DNA of 64,000 nucleotides, taken from assembly GCF_022440845.1 (NCBI RefSeq), contig NZ_JAKNTO010000001.1:2604001-2668000 (forward strand), given 5' to 3'. Each line of letters opens with the position of its first letter. Positions within the stretch are counted from its first letter, which is position 1. A program made the position numbers and the translations under genes. Below, in pieces: positions 26,907 to 36,738 of this stretch. Under the pieces are notes generated by a model, which made no database searches, was not told where the DNA came from, and worked only from the letters and a program-made list of their open reading frames with translations. Source of the DNA: Ruminococcus sp. OA3 (lineage in GTDB: Bacteria; Bacillota; Clostridia; Lachnospirales; Lachnospiraceae).

Positions 26907-29900
26907 ACAACCGCTTTCCACGGCTGCGGAAGAACAGACAGCAGCTATGCTTGACCATGCTCCCGTAGCGATTTATGTCTGTGCGGCTGACAGCCGGGAG
27001 TTGCTCTATGTGAATCAGCTGGCAAAAAAGCTGTTCTTTTCCGGCGGGGAGATGGACTATGAGCTGTCATGGATTTTTGGCTCGGAAGATAAAATACAGC
27101 ATTCTGAATTTCTGACCTGTCAGCACCAACATCCTGTAAATCAGCATATTTATCAGCTCAGCGTCAAGGCAATTGACTGGTCCTGCCGGGCGGCATACAT
27201 CGCGTATGCCACGGATATTACAAATGCCATGGCAGAAGAGGACCAGACCAGAGCACACATTGAAGAGCTGCAGGCTACCTTCAGCGACATTCCCTGTGGT
27301 CTTTGTGTCTATCGCGCTGCGGGCAGGCATATCTCTCCTTTGTTTCATAATCCTGCCTTCTATACAATTCTCGGGTATTCTGAGGAACACATCCGGCGGA
27401 TTGAACAAAAGACGGAGTATTTGGGGGTTCATCCGGATGATATCGCTTTGCTGCGTGAGCGTGTTGCGGAGGCACTCAAATGTGACGGCGTGCTGCAGCA
27501 TACCTACCGGGTGTGGAGTGATGTGAAGGAAGAATTTCAGTGGATTCAGCTGGCAGGGGCCGTAAAACCACAACCGGATGGTTCCAAACTTTTTTACGGC
27601 GTATACAGCGATGTCAGCGAGCAAAGACGCCTGGAAAGAGAGATTCTCTCTTACAATGAGAAGATGCAGGACATTATCAATGCCATACCGGGCGGCGTTG
27701 CCATCTACAGGGTTTCGGATATTTTTGAGACTGTCTATTTTTCTGACGGTGTGGCAGAGTTATCCGGATATACTGTGGAAGAGTATCTCAAAATGGTTAA
27801 ATGCGATGCAGCCAGGCTGATTTATCCGGAAGACACCACTATGGTGGTAAGGAAACTGCGTCAGGCTATCGAGGAGAATCGTGTAGCAGATTTTGAATTC
27901 CGCAAGCTGCACCGGGATGGCCATGTTGTCTGGGTACATCTGCAGGCAAGGCAGGTCGGAGAGGAGGACGGGCTTCCTCTGCTGCAGTGCGTTTTCCACA
28001 ACATTTCCACTCTCAAGGAGACCCAGTCGGAGCTGAACCATCTGGTCAATTCCATCCCCGGGGGCATCGCCAGTTACCGCATTGAAGGGGGGCGCTTCAT
28101 CCCCACATACTACTCTGACGGGATTCTGGCAATCTCCGGACATACACAGGCAGAGTTTGAGGAACTGGTACGGGAAGACGCGATGAATATCATTTACAGG
28201 TCTGACAGGGAGCGAGTGGCGGCGGCTGCAAAGGTGGCGGTGGAGAGCGGTGAGGTGCTGGATGTCTCCTACCGGATGCGCCATAAGGACGGGAATCTGA
28301 TCTGGGTCCACCTCAATGGCAGGCGTATGGGACCGATGGCAGGAAATATGAAGTTCTATGCAGTATTTACCGGTATCTCACCGGAGAGCCAGCTCTTTCG
28401 GAGCATCGTCAATGAGACGGCGGACGGCATCTATGTGATTGACAGGGAAAACCATGACCTGCTCTATGCAAATGAATCCAAGAAACTCTTCGGGAACGGG
28501 CCGGACAAGGTGGGCCAGAAATGTTATGCTGCGTTGTTTGGCAAGCAGGGCCCCTGTGAAGCCTGTGTGCTGAAAAGCTGTCTGGGGGATGGTGCCGGGC
28601 ATTTGATGGAGATTGAGAGTACGGGTCAGTTCTTCGACACCAGCGTCAAAGAGAGGGACTGGAATGGGATACCGGCTTATGTGCTCTATGTGAAGGATGT
28701 CACGGAGACGGTCCACAGTCGAAGAGAGAAGGAGCGGCTGGAGCAATACTTCCAGACGATGGTAAAAAACCTGCCCGGTGGTGTTGCCGTGGTCTGCTGC
28801 AATAAAGATGGAAGCATGACGCCGGAGTTTCTGTCCGATGGGTTTGCCGAGATGACAGGCATGACAAATCAGGAGGCATGGCAGCTTTACGAAAAGGATG
28901 CCATGAGGGGGGTACACCCTGACGATCAGGAACGGAGCATCCGGCATATGGAGGAATTTATGGATAGCGGCGGAACCCGCAGCGAACTTGAGTACCGGCT
29001 TTTAAAGGGGGACGGCAGCTACGTGTGGGTCAAAAATACGCTCTCCATGCTTATGAGTGAAGCCGGAGAAAAGCGCCTATATGCCAGTTACCACGACATG
29101 ACAGCGGAGCGGGAGGAGCAGGAGCGGATTCGGCAGCAGTACAAGGATATGATACTGCAGCACTATCTGATGCCGGGACCCAATGCGCTGATTCTTGGCC
29201 ACTGCAATATTACACGGAACCGCATTCTTGAAATAATTGACCATACAGATTCAAACCTTCTGGAGACTTTCAGTGACAGCCGGGAGGCATTTTTTACCGG
29301 TATAGGTAATCTGGTTGTGGATGCGGCCGAACGAAAATCATTCATGGAATCCTACCTCAATGCCCCGGCGCTGGAGGCATATGCCAAAGGGGAAAAAGAG
29401 GTTTTGCAAAACTGTTTTATCAAGCTGCCGAAAGAGCCGGTGGGGCGCTATGTCCAGTTCAAGGTGAATCTGGTAGAAGCCCCCGACACCGGGGATGTCA
29501 CGGGTGTGCTGACCGTCACCGATATGACCGAGCAGGTCATCTCCGAGCGCATCCTGCACCGGCTGTCCGTAGTCAACTGCGATCTTGTGGTGGACGTGGA
29601 TCTGCTGCGGGATCACTGCACACTTCTCAGCGGAAAGATGGAGGAGAGAGATGTAACGGTTGGCCATGCACTCCATTCCGACCGGATTTCTTTTATGCTG
29701 CGGGAGCAGGTCGTGCCAAGAGACCGGGAGCGGGTGGCCCGGATGATGGACCCGGCTTATATGAGAACACGGCTGGAACGGGAGGGCTCTTACTCACTGT
29801 CCTTCTCTGTGACGGAGGAGGATGGAAACATCTCTGCCAAGAAGCTGACCGTATCCGCTATCGACCTGCGGATAGGGCGCATCTGTCTGGCGAGAGCGGA

Positions 29901-31527
29901 TATCACTGATTCAGTGAGGGAACAGCAGGGACTGCTCAATGTTGTTGCGTATACCTTTGAGCTTCTGGCTATGATTAACGTGGACACAGGGCGCCTTACA
30001 CTGCACACCCGCAAGACCGTGCTGGAAAACCTGCCCCCATACACTGTGGAAGATTATAACGGGGCTGTGGAGCGGATTGCAGGCTCCTACGGTTCGCAGC
30101 TGTCAGATGCGGAGCGGGCGGAGATTGGGAGACAGGTCTGTCTGGAAACCATGTGCACCCGCCTGGCGGAAAGTCCGGCCGGATATGACTTTGTCCTGCC
30201 ATATCAGGGGCAGGACGGTCTGCGATACAAACAGGTCAATATCCTGTGGGGAGACAGCGACCACAAGACGGTCTGTATGGTGAGGGCTGATGTGACGGAT
30301 ATGCTGGCGGAGGAGCGCAAAAGAAAAGCGGAACTGGAGGATGCACTTATGCAGGCCGAGCAGGCCAATCAGGCCAAGAGCGATTTCCTCTCCTCCATGA
30401 GCCATGATATTCGCACGCCTATGAACGCAATCATGGGCATGACCGCGCTCGCTTCCGCCCACGCGGACGACAGAGAAAGACTGGAGGACTGCCTGGAAAA
30501 AATCTCATTTTCCTCAAGACATCTGTTAAGTCTTATTAATGACATCCTTGATATGAGCAAAATCGAACGGGGTAAGATTGCACTGAACTGCGGGAATCTC
30601 CTGCTTACGGAACTGGTTGGCCAGATTGCAGCCATGCTCGCCACGCAGGCAGAGGACGCCGGCCTTAAGTTCACAGTAGAAATGAAGGATATGATTCATA
30701 CAAATATTTACGGGGATTCCCTGCGCATCAACCAGATACTGATCAATATTATAGGGAATGCGATTAAGTTTACCCCGGAGGGCGGATGGGTGGACTTCAC
30801 AGTGGAAGAAATCGCGCCAAAGGAAGGGGATGCCCTCCGCGCCCGCTACCGGTTTACCATCCGTGATACAGGGATAGGCATGGCGGAAGCGTTTCTCGGG
30901 CATATTTTTGAGCCCTTTACCCGCAGCCGCAGCACCGAGCATGTGGAAGGAACCGGACTGGGATTAAGTATTACAAAGGGCCTTATAGATTTGATGGGAG
31001 GCGAAATAGCAGTCGACAGTAAAGAGCGGCAAGGCACAACATTTAGGGTGGAGCTGGAATTTGAACTTGCGCAGAATGAAAAGACGGATATCGGGGAACT
31101 GGAAACAGGCTGTTCTGATACAGTGGAAAATAAAGTGCTTGAGGGGTGTTGCTTCCTTGTTGCTGAGGATAACACCATCAATTCGGAAATCCTGTGTGAA
31201 CTGCTGCAGATGTACGGAGCGGAGTCAGTTGTGAAAACCGACGGAGCGAAGGCAGTGCAGGCTTTTTCAGAGGCTGCGCCGGGAATCTATGACGCAGTTT
31301 TGATGGATATACAAATGCCGGAGATGAACGGCTATGAGGCTACCCGTGCCATCCGTCGTCTGCAGCGGCCCGATGCCGGAACAATTCCTATTATTGCCAT
31401 GACAGCAAATGCTTTTGCAGAGGATATCCAGTCCGCGTTGGAAGCGGGAATGAATGCGCATTTGGCCAAGCCCATAGACATAAAAAAACTGCTGGCGATC
31501 CTGAAGAAATACATAAACAGAACTTAA
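26896..31527 (+). CDS. Multi-PAS hybrid sensor histidine kinase
   Basis: A 1543-aa soluble protein without membrane segments. At least six PAS or PAS-like domains cover about residues 18-740, several starting with an IPGG[VI] motif (IPGGVAIY, IPGGIASY, LPGGVAVV); two more divergent sensory units run to about 1130. HisKA has the phospho-histidine in SHDIRTPMNAIMGM (about 1170); the ATPase domain has NIIGNAIKF, DTGIGMAE and GTGLGLS; the C-terminal receiver (about 1413-1538) has the phospho-aspartate in LMDIQMPEMNG. The PAS near 500-600 has a cysteine cluster (KCY..GPCEAC). ATG 26896 follows AGGAAGGGGGG. A partner Hpt protein is probably degenerate (upstream). Signal unknown. Confidence 0.9.
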   Translation: MPHEQPLSTAAEEQTAAMLDHAPVAIYVCAADSRELLYVNQLAKKLFFSGGEMDYELSWIFGSEDKIQHSEFLTCQHQHPVNQHIYQLSVKAIDWSCRAAYIAYATDITNAMAEEDQTRAHIEELQATFSDIPCGLCVYRAAGRHISPLFHNPAFYTILGYSEEHIRRIEQKTEYLGVHPDDIALLRERVAEALKCDGVLQHTYRVWSDVKEEFQWIQLAGAVKPQPDGSKLFYGVYSDVSEQRRLEREILSYNEKMQDIINAIPGGVAIYRVSDIFETVYFSDGVAELSGYTVEEYLKMVKCDAARLIYPEDTTMVVRKLRQAIEENRVADFEFRKLHRDGHVVWVHLQARQVGEEDGLPLLQCVFHNISTLKETQSELNHLVNSIPGGIASYRIEGGRFIPTYYSDGILAISGHTQAEFEELVREDAMNIIYRSDRERVAAAAKVAVESGEVLDVSYRMRHKDGNLIWVHLNGRRMGPMAGNMKFYAVFTGISPESQLFRSIVNETADGIYVIDRENHDLLYANESKKLFGNGPDKVGQKCYAALFGKQGPCEACVLKSCLGDGAGHLMEIESTGQFFDTSVKERDWNGIPAYVLYVKDVTETVHSRREKERLEQYFQTMVKNLPGGVAVVCCNKDGSMTPEFLSDGFAEMTGMTNQEAWQLYEKDAMRGVHPDDQERSIRHMEEFMDSGGTRSELEYRLLKGDGSYVWVKNTLSMLMSEAGEKRLYASYHDMTAEREEQERIRQQYKDMILQHYLMPGPNALILGHCNITRNRILEIIDHTDSNLLETFSDSREAFFTGIGNLVVDAAERKSFMESYLNAPALEAYAKGEKEVLQNCFIKLPKEPVGRYVQFKVNLVEAPDTGDVTGVLTVTDMTEQVISERILHRLSVVNCDLVVDVDLLRDHCTLLSGKMEERDVTVGHALHSDRISFMLREQVVPRDRERVARMMDPAYMRTRLEREGSYSLSFSVTEEDGNISAKKLTVSAIDLRIGRICLARADITDSVREQQGLLNVVAYTFELLAMINVDTGRLTLHTRKTVLENLPPYTVEDYNGAVERIAGSYGSQLSDAERAEIGRQVCLETMCTRLAESPAGYDFVLPYQGQDGLRYKQVNILWGDSDHKTVCMVRADVTDMLAEERKRKAELEDALMQAEQANQAKSDFLSSMSHDIRTPMNAIMGMTALASAHADDRERLEDCLEKISFSSRHLLSLINDILDMSKIERGKIALNCGNLLLTELVGQIAAMLATQAEDAGLKFTVEMKDMIHTNIYGDSLRINQILINIIGNAIKFTPEGGWVDFTVEEIAPKEGDALRARYRFTIRDTGIGMAEAFLGHIFEPFTRSRSTEHVEGTGLGLSITKGLIDLMGGEIAVDSKERQGTTFRVELEFELAQNEKTDIGELETGCSDTVENKVLEGCCFLVAEDNTINSEILCELLQMYGAESVVKTDGAKAVQAFSEAAPGIYDAVLMDIQMPEMNGYEATRAIRRLQRPDAGTIPIIAMTANAFAEDIQSALEAGMNAHLAKPIDIKKLLAILKKYINRT

Positions 31528-31589
31528 AATATAAGTCTGCGAAAAATAAGGCAACAGCCGGCAGTAATAGGAGAAGGGAGGCGGCCAAT

Positions 31590-34500
31590 GTGAATATATT
31601 TTCTAAGACTCAGGAGGCAGGGATTCTTCTGATCGATGCTGAACACCGGATCGTCTATTTTAATGATACAGCCCGCGGCATGTTTGATTCTGTTCATAAA
31701 GGGGAACCATGTCACAGAACCCTTTGCGGCGACAGCATGCTTTGCGGGAAGTGTCAGATTTGTACAGAGTCCGGCACATCCATCTTTTACAGCCAGAAGG
31801 CGGGGTGCTGGATGGAGGTGAATTCCAGCAGGATGGATCTGCCGGGGCGGGAATCCTATCATCTGATGCTGCTAAAACCCGTCCAATATGACAATAAGGA
31901 CCTGCTTCTGAATTTGACAGATATGTCCACTTATGATGAGCTATATGAACTTAATCTTACGTCGGATTGTTACAGGGCAGTCCATCATTTGAAAGGAAAG
32001 TATGCCGATTCTGCCAGGAACGGTACCCTGAGCGGGATGCTGGCAGAGGTGACGCAGCACATGGTGCATCCTGACGACCGGGGAGCCTTTGCTGCGTTCT
32101 GGGATTTGGGCAGCATTATGGAGCGGATGGGGCGGAAACCAACCATGGTCCTGCAGGGGCAGTTTCGGAGAAAGCGCGCCGGCAGGGGATGGTGCTGGAT
32201 ACTGCAGACTGTTATTCCTATGAGACGTGAGGAAAATGGCGACCAGATCATCATGTGTTTTGTCCAGGATATTGACAGACAGAAGTATGAAAACATAGAA
32301 AATCGGGAACCAGATGCAGACCGGCTGACTGGTTTATACCGTCAGGAAAAATTTCTTTCAGCCGCCAGTCAGTTTCTTCAAAGAGCTGATGAGGGTGCGC
32401 GCTACTGTCTGATGGCAATCGATATCGAGCATTTCAAGCTCTTCAACGAATGGTATGGACAGGAGGCGGGAGACCGTTTCCTTGTTGATATCGGCAACTG
32501 CCTGAAAGAAGCGCTGGTGTACACGGACGGTGTGGCGGGATATATGGGGAATGACGATTTTGTCATACTGTTGCAGAACAGCCCGGATGTACTCCTGGAG
32601 CTTCAGAACAAGATCAAGGGCTGTGTGAAGCAGTATGGCGATCAGGCGGGCTTTCAGCCTGCATTCGGACTGTATGCCGTTGCGGAGCCTTCGGAGCCGG
32701 TGCGCAACATGTACGACAGGGCGTCCATGGCTCTGGCATCGGTCAAGGGAAACTATGTCCGGCGGATGAACTGGTACGATGAGGGCATGATGGCAGATAT
32801 GGAGGAGAGCCACAAACTGCTCACCCAAATCCAACGGGCGCTGGAACGTGAGGAGTTTGAGTTTTATGCCCAGCCGATGTGCAACATGGCCACCGGCAAG
32901 ATTGTCGGGCTGGAGTCTCTGGTCCGCTGGAACCATCCGGAGCGGGGGCTCATCAGCCCCGGAGAATTCGTTCCGCTGTTGGAGCGCAACGGTTTCATTT
33001 CAGCTCTGGACCAGTATGTATGGGAAAAAGTGTGCGCCAGCGTGCGCCGCTGGATTGACGCGGGTCACAAGGCCATACCGGTCTCGGTGAACATGTCCCG
33101 GGCTGATCTGTTTACTTTGGATGTGGTGGCATGCTTTACTCATCTGATGGAAAAGTACAGGCTGGAACCCAGGCTTATTCAGATCGAGATCACTGAAAGC
33201 GCCTATGCCGAGGATTTCCAGGTGATCACCGACGTAGTGGACAGACTGCGGCATGCGGGATTCACGGTGCTGATGGACGATTTCGGCAGCGGCTATTCCT
33301 CCCTTAATATGCTCAAGGATATTAAGGTGGACCTTTTGAAGATGGATATGAAGTTTTTGGAGAAGGATTTCCAGAGTGGGGGAAAGGGCAGTGAGATTGT
33401 TGAGGCCATCACCAGCATGGCGCATCTGATGGGACTGCGCATCATCGCAGAGGGCGTGGAGAACAGGGAACAGATGAAATTCCTGCTGGATATTGGCTGT
33501 CTGTACGGACAGGGCTATTACTTCAACAGGCCTATGCCCATTGAGGCGTTTGAGCCTCTGCTGTCCGATGAAGAAAATATTGATTTTGAAGGGATACAGC
33601 CAACGACTACGGAGGGACTAAAACTCAGGGAGCTGCTCAAGGGGGACTGGCTCAGTGAAACGGTAGTGAACAATATCCTGGGGGGTGCGGCGGTATACGG
33701 CGTGTGCGGCGATTACGTAGAGCTGCTCCGGGCGAACCAGCAGTATTGCAGGGTCACGTGCACCAGTGCCGCAGACCTGGAAATGCACCGTAAATCGTTT
33801 ATCGAAAATATATATCAGGAGGACCGGCAGAAGGTCCTGAATGTGTTTGCGCGGGCGCGGGAGAATGCCATCAATGGCGCAGAAACAGAGGCACGCCGTA
33901 TCTTACCGGACGGTGAGAGCATTTGGATTCATTTGCGGGCTTTCTTTTTGCGGGAGCAGGATGGGTACAGTCTGTTTTATGGCGCCATAAACGATATTTC
34001 TCAACAGAAGCACCGGGAACTGCAGCTGGAATCTTCACAGCGTGCTCTGACTGCTGTGGTGCATCTTTCTGAGAATGACGAGCCTTTCATGCGTCTGGCA
34101 GAGGAAAACCGGCGGACAGCGGCGTCTATCTTCGCCCAAATGACTCCGGGCGGCATGATTGGAGGTTACTGTGAGACAGGTTTCCCCCTGTATTTTGCAA
34201 ACCATGAGATGGTGAAGCTGCTGGGGTATGAGACATATGATGAGTTTGCCCAGGGTATCCGGTATCAGGTGGAGAACACCATTCATCCAGACGATCGTGA
34301 CAGAGTGGCACAGGACATAGGGCCGGAATACTACGCCGGGATGGAATATACGACCACTTACCGGATTCTGAAGAAAGACGGGAGCTGGTTTTGGAGTCTG
34401 GATAAAGGACGGGTCATTCAGGCAGAGGACGGGCGGCTTGCGATAGTCAGCGCCTGTACGGACATCTCAGAGACCATGATGGCGCAGGAAAAACTTGCGG

Positions 34501-36623
34501 AGCGCAACGCGCTGCTGTTGCGTAAGAATCAGGAGCTGGCCTTTCTCAACCGGGATATGCCGGGCGGCTATCACCGCTGTTCGGATACGCCGGGCTTTGA
34601 GTTCACCTATATCAGTGACCGGTTTCTAAAAATTTTCGGCTATACCCGGGATGAGATCGAGCGGCTGTTTGATAATAAGTACCTGAATATGGTCCATCCG
34701 GATGACCGCTCTTTCGTGACAGAAACCACATCGGACATCCAAAAGAGCCTTGCTGCACCGAATCTGGAATACCGGATGCTGTCAAAACGCGGGTATATCT
34801 GGGTCGTGGATCAGAGCCGGTATATGGATTACGCCAGCAAACGCTTCTATCAAGGTGTGATCATCGATATCACGGAGACTGTGGTATTGCGCAACAAGCT
34901 TCAGATGCTGCTGAAAAACATGCCGGAAGACATTATTCTGATTACCATTCAGGATGGAAAATACAGGTGTGAAGCTATCGCGAACGGCTTTTCAAGAAAC
35001 CAGGGGATTGATTTGGAGACATACCAGAGGACTTTGGATAACGGCAGTTTTGAAAAGTCCCTGGAAGAAGGCAGTATACGCAGGCTGAAGGGTAAGCTGG
35101 ATGAAGCCATGGTAGAGAGAGACAGCTATCAGGATGTCATAAAGCTTTTAAAACAAGACGGCAGTCCCCTGTGGGCATCCCTGGATGCGCGCTATATCAA
35201 GGAAGGACCGGAAGGCGTCACCTACCTGTTCCTCCTGGGGGATGTGACGGATTTCAAGGAGCAGGAGCGGGAACTTCGCCTGGCAGGTGAGCAGACGGAA
35301 AGCATCCTCCGTCAGGCCGGCATCAATAGCTGGGAATGGGATGTTTCCCATGACAGGCTAGTCCTTCGCAATGTCATGCCTGTTCTGGCGCTTACAGGAC
35401 AATATCCGAAACTGGCTGTGCCGTATGCGGAAGTGGAACAGTTCCCTGCCTGTATAAGGGGGCTTTCCTCCGTGCCGGAGGATTACAGTACGGTGATAGA
35501 GGAGGTCCTTACGAAGATTCGGGATGGAGAAAGTCCGGACAGCTTCCAAACCGACCTTCCCGTTAAAGTGGAGGGTGGTGAGACCATCTGGATTCGCATT
35601 GCGTGTGAGATTCTCCGGGATGAAAAAAAACGTCCTGCAAAAGCAGTAGGTTATTATACAGATGTCACAGCCCAGAAGATTCAGACATTTCAAAGCCGCG
35701 AGGACCAAAAGACACTGGAGCTTCTCAGAAAACAGGCACTTTATGACTTCACAGTAAACCTGACGCAGGATACCATAGGTTCCGGCGGGAGCATGGGGCG
35801 CTGGGCCCGGGAGACCGGGGGGAAAGATACTTACACTTATACGGAGATGATCCATTTTCTGGCGGATCATTTGGTGTTGCCGGAATTCAGGGAGGGCTTT
35901 CTGGCATTTACTGACCGGGAGCGTATGCTCAGGCAGAGCCGAAAAACAAAAATATTGGAGAGCTATACATATCAGAGGCTGGTCAATGGAGTGCCCAGAT
36001 GGATGCGGATTGAAGTCCATTATATGAATTTTGAGGAATGGCCGGATATCTATGTCTACATTTTCGCTGTGGATATTGACCAGCAGAAAAAACAGGAGCT
36101 GGAATTGACCCATCTGGCCCAAACGGATGAAATGACAGATCTCTACAACCGCCGGGCAGCCGTTGAGCTTATCCGGCAGAGCCTCTCGGATATGGAGGGA
36201 CGGACCGCTGCCGTCATGATATTTGACCTGGACAATTTCAAACTGGCAAATGATTTATTCGGACATGCCTATGGGGATACAGTCCTCATAACAGTTGCGC
36301 ATAAACTAAAGAGCTTTTTCCGCTCAGATGACGTGGTCTGCCGTCTGGGCGGGGATGAATTCCTGATATTCTGCTGTGGTTTGAATCAGGGGGAAGTCAG
36401 ACGAAAGCTGGAGTGTATCCTGAAAAATATCACGATAAGCAAGAGTGATGGAAAGAGGGATATCGTATTTACGCTTTCAGCGGGTTACGCGATGGCTCCG
36501 GAACAAGGCAAAAGTTTTGATGAATTATACCAGGAGGCGGACATGGCCCTGCTTGCGGCGAAAGCAGCCGGCAAAAGGAAATTTTGCAGGTATGATCCTT
36601 CCATGAAAGCTGTGTACAATTAG
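31590..36623 (+). CDS. PAS-GGDEF-EAL-PAS(n)-GGDEF cyclic-di-GMP protein
   Basis: A 1677-aa soluble protein. Order: PAS (about 8-100, with a CXXC-rich segment LCGKCQIC), PAS-like part, a GGDEF domain (about 243-393) whose motif is degenerate (GNDDF), an EAL domain (about 413-660) with E in GLESLVRW, IEITES, MDDFGSGYSSL, LLKMDM and AEGVEN intact, five or six PAS domains (about 680-1500), and a C-terminal GGDEF (about 1508-1667) with intact RLGGDEF and an RSDD inhibitory site five residues before it. It can therefore probably both degrade and make cyclic di-GMP. The GTG start at 31590 follows GAAGGGAGG; it is 62 bases after the hybrid kinase. Confidence 0.9.
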   Translation: MNIFSKTQEAGILLIDAEHRIVYFNDTARGMFDSVHKGEPCHRTLCGDSMLCGKCQICTESGTSIFYSQKAGCWMEVNSSRMDLPGRESYHLMLLKPVQYDNKDLLLNLTDMSTYDELYELNLTSDCYRAVHHLKGKYADSARNGTLSGMLAEVTQHMVHPDDRGAFAAFWDLGSIMERMGRKPTMVLQGQFRRKRAGRGWCWILQTVIPMRREENGDQIIMCFVQDIDRQKYENIENREPDADRLTGLYRQEKFLSAASQFLQRADEGARYCLMAIDIEHFKLFNEWYGQEAGDRFLVDIGNCLKEALVYTDGVAGYMGNDDFVILLQNSPDVLLELQNKIKGCVKQYGDQAGFQPAFGLYAVAEPSEPVRNMYDRASMALASVKGNYVRRMNWYDEGMMADMEESHKLLTQIQRALEREEFEFYAQPMCNMATGKIVGLESLVRWNHPERGLISPGEFVPLLERNGFISALDQYVWEKVCASVRRWIDAGHKAIPVSVNMSRADLFTLDVVACFTHLMEKYRLEPRLIQIEITESAYAEDFQVITDVVDRLRHAGFTVLMDDFGSGYSSLNMLKDIKVDLLKMDMKFLEKDFQSGGKGSEIVEAITSMAHLMGLRIIAEGVENREQMKFLLDIGCLYGQGYYFNRPMPIEAFEPLLSDEENIDFEGIQPTTTEGLKLRELLKGDWLSETVVNNILGGAAVYGVCGDYVELLRANQQYCRVTCTSAADLEMHRKSFIENIYQEDRQKVLNVFARARENAINGAETEARRILPDGESIWIHLRAFFLREQDGYSLFYGAINDISQQKHRELQLESSQRALTAVVHLSENDEPFMRLAEENRRTAASIFAQMTPGGMIGGYCETGFPLYFANHEMVKLLGYETYDEFAQGIRYQVENTIHPDDRDRVAQDIGPEYYAGMEYTTTYRILKKDGSWFWSLDKGRVIQAEDGRLAIVSACTDISETMMAQEKLAERNALLLRKNQELAFLNRDMPGGYHRCSDTPGFEFTYISDRFLKIFGYTRDEIERLFDNKYLNMVHPDDRSFVTETTSDIQKSLAAPNLEYRMLSKRGYIWVVDQSRYMDYASKRFYQGVIIDITETVVLRNKLQMLLKNMPEDIILITIQDGKYRCEAIANGFSRNQGIDLETYQRTLDNGSFEKSLEEGSIRRLKGKLDEAMVERDSYQDVIKLLKQDGSPLWASLDARYIKEGPEGVTYLFLLGDVTDFKEQERELRLAGEQTESILRQAGINSWEWDVSHDRLVLRNVMPVLALTGQYPKLAVPYAEVEQFPACIRGLSSVPEDYSTVIEEVLTKIRDGESPDSFQTDLPVKVEGGETIWIRIACEILRDEKKRPAKAVGYYTDVTAQKIQTFQSREDQKTLELLRKQALYDFTVNLTQDTIGSGGSMGRWARETGGKDTYTYTEMIHFLADHLVLPEFREGFLAFTDRERMLRQSRKTKILESYTYQRLVNGVPRWMRIEVHYMNFEEWPDIYVYIFAVDIDQQKKQELELTHLAQTDEMTDLYNRRAAVELIRQSLSDMEGRTAAVMIFDLDNFKLANDLFGHAYGDTVLITVAHKLKSFFRSDDVVCRLGGDEFLIFCCGLNQGEVRRKLECILKNITISKSDGKRDIVFTLSAGYAMAPEQGKSFDELYQEADMALLAAKAAGKRKFCRYDPSMKAVYN

Positions 36624-36672
36624 ACTGGAATATTCAATTTTAGTTAGTGAAAGAAGGAATCCATTCTGCCCG

Positions 36673-36714
36673 ATTCAGGCGGCGTCATCCCAAACAGGAT
36701 AGCGCCGCCTGAAT
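36673..36714 (+). repeat. Inverted repeat between convergent genes
   Basis: Perfect 12-bp arms (36673-36684 with 36703-36714) plus an inner ATCC/GGAT pair. There is no T run on either side, so it is a stable hairpin but not a standard terminator; it may still end both convergent transcripts. Confidence 0.65.
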
Positions 36715-36738
36715 AACGATCGGGGCTGGTTCCTGAGA

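Noticed and set aside
35358-36122. 254-aa minus-strand ORF inside the 1677-aa protein gene
   Set aside because: The plus frame has continuous PAS domain homology; the minus ORF is cysteine- and phenylalanine-rich shadow sequence.
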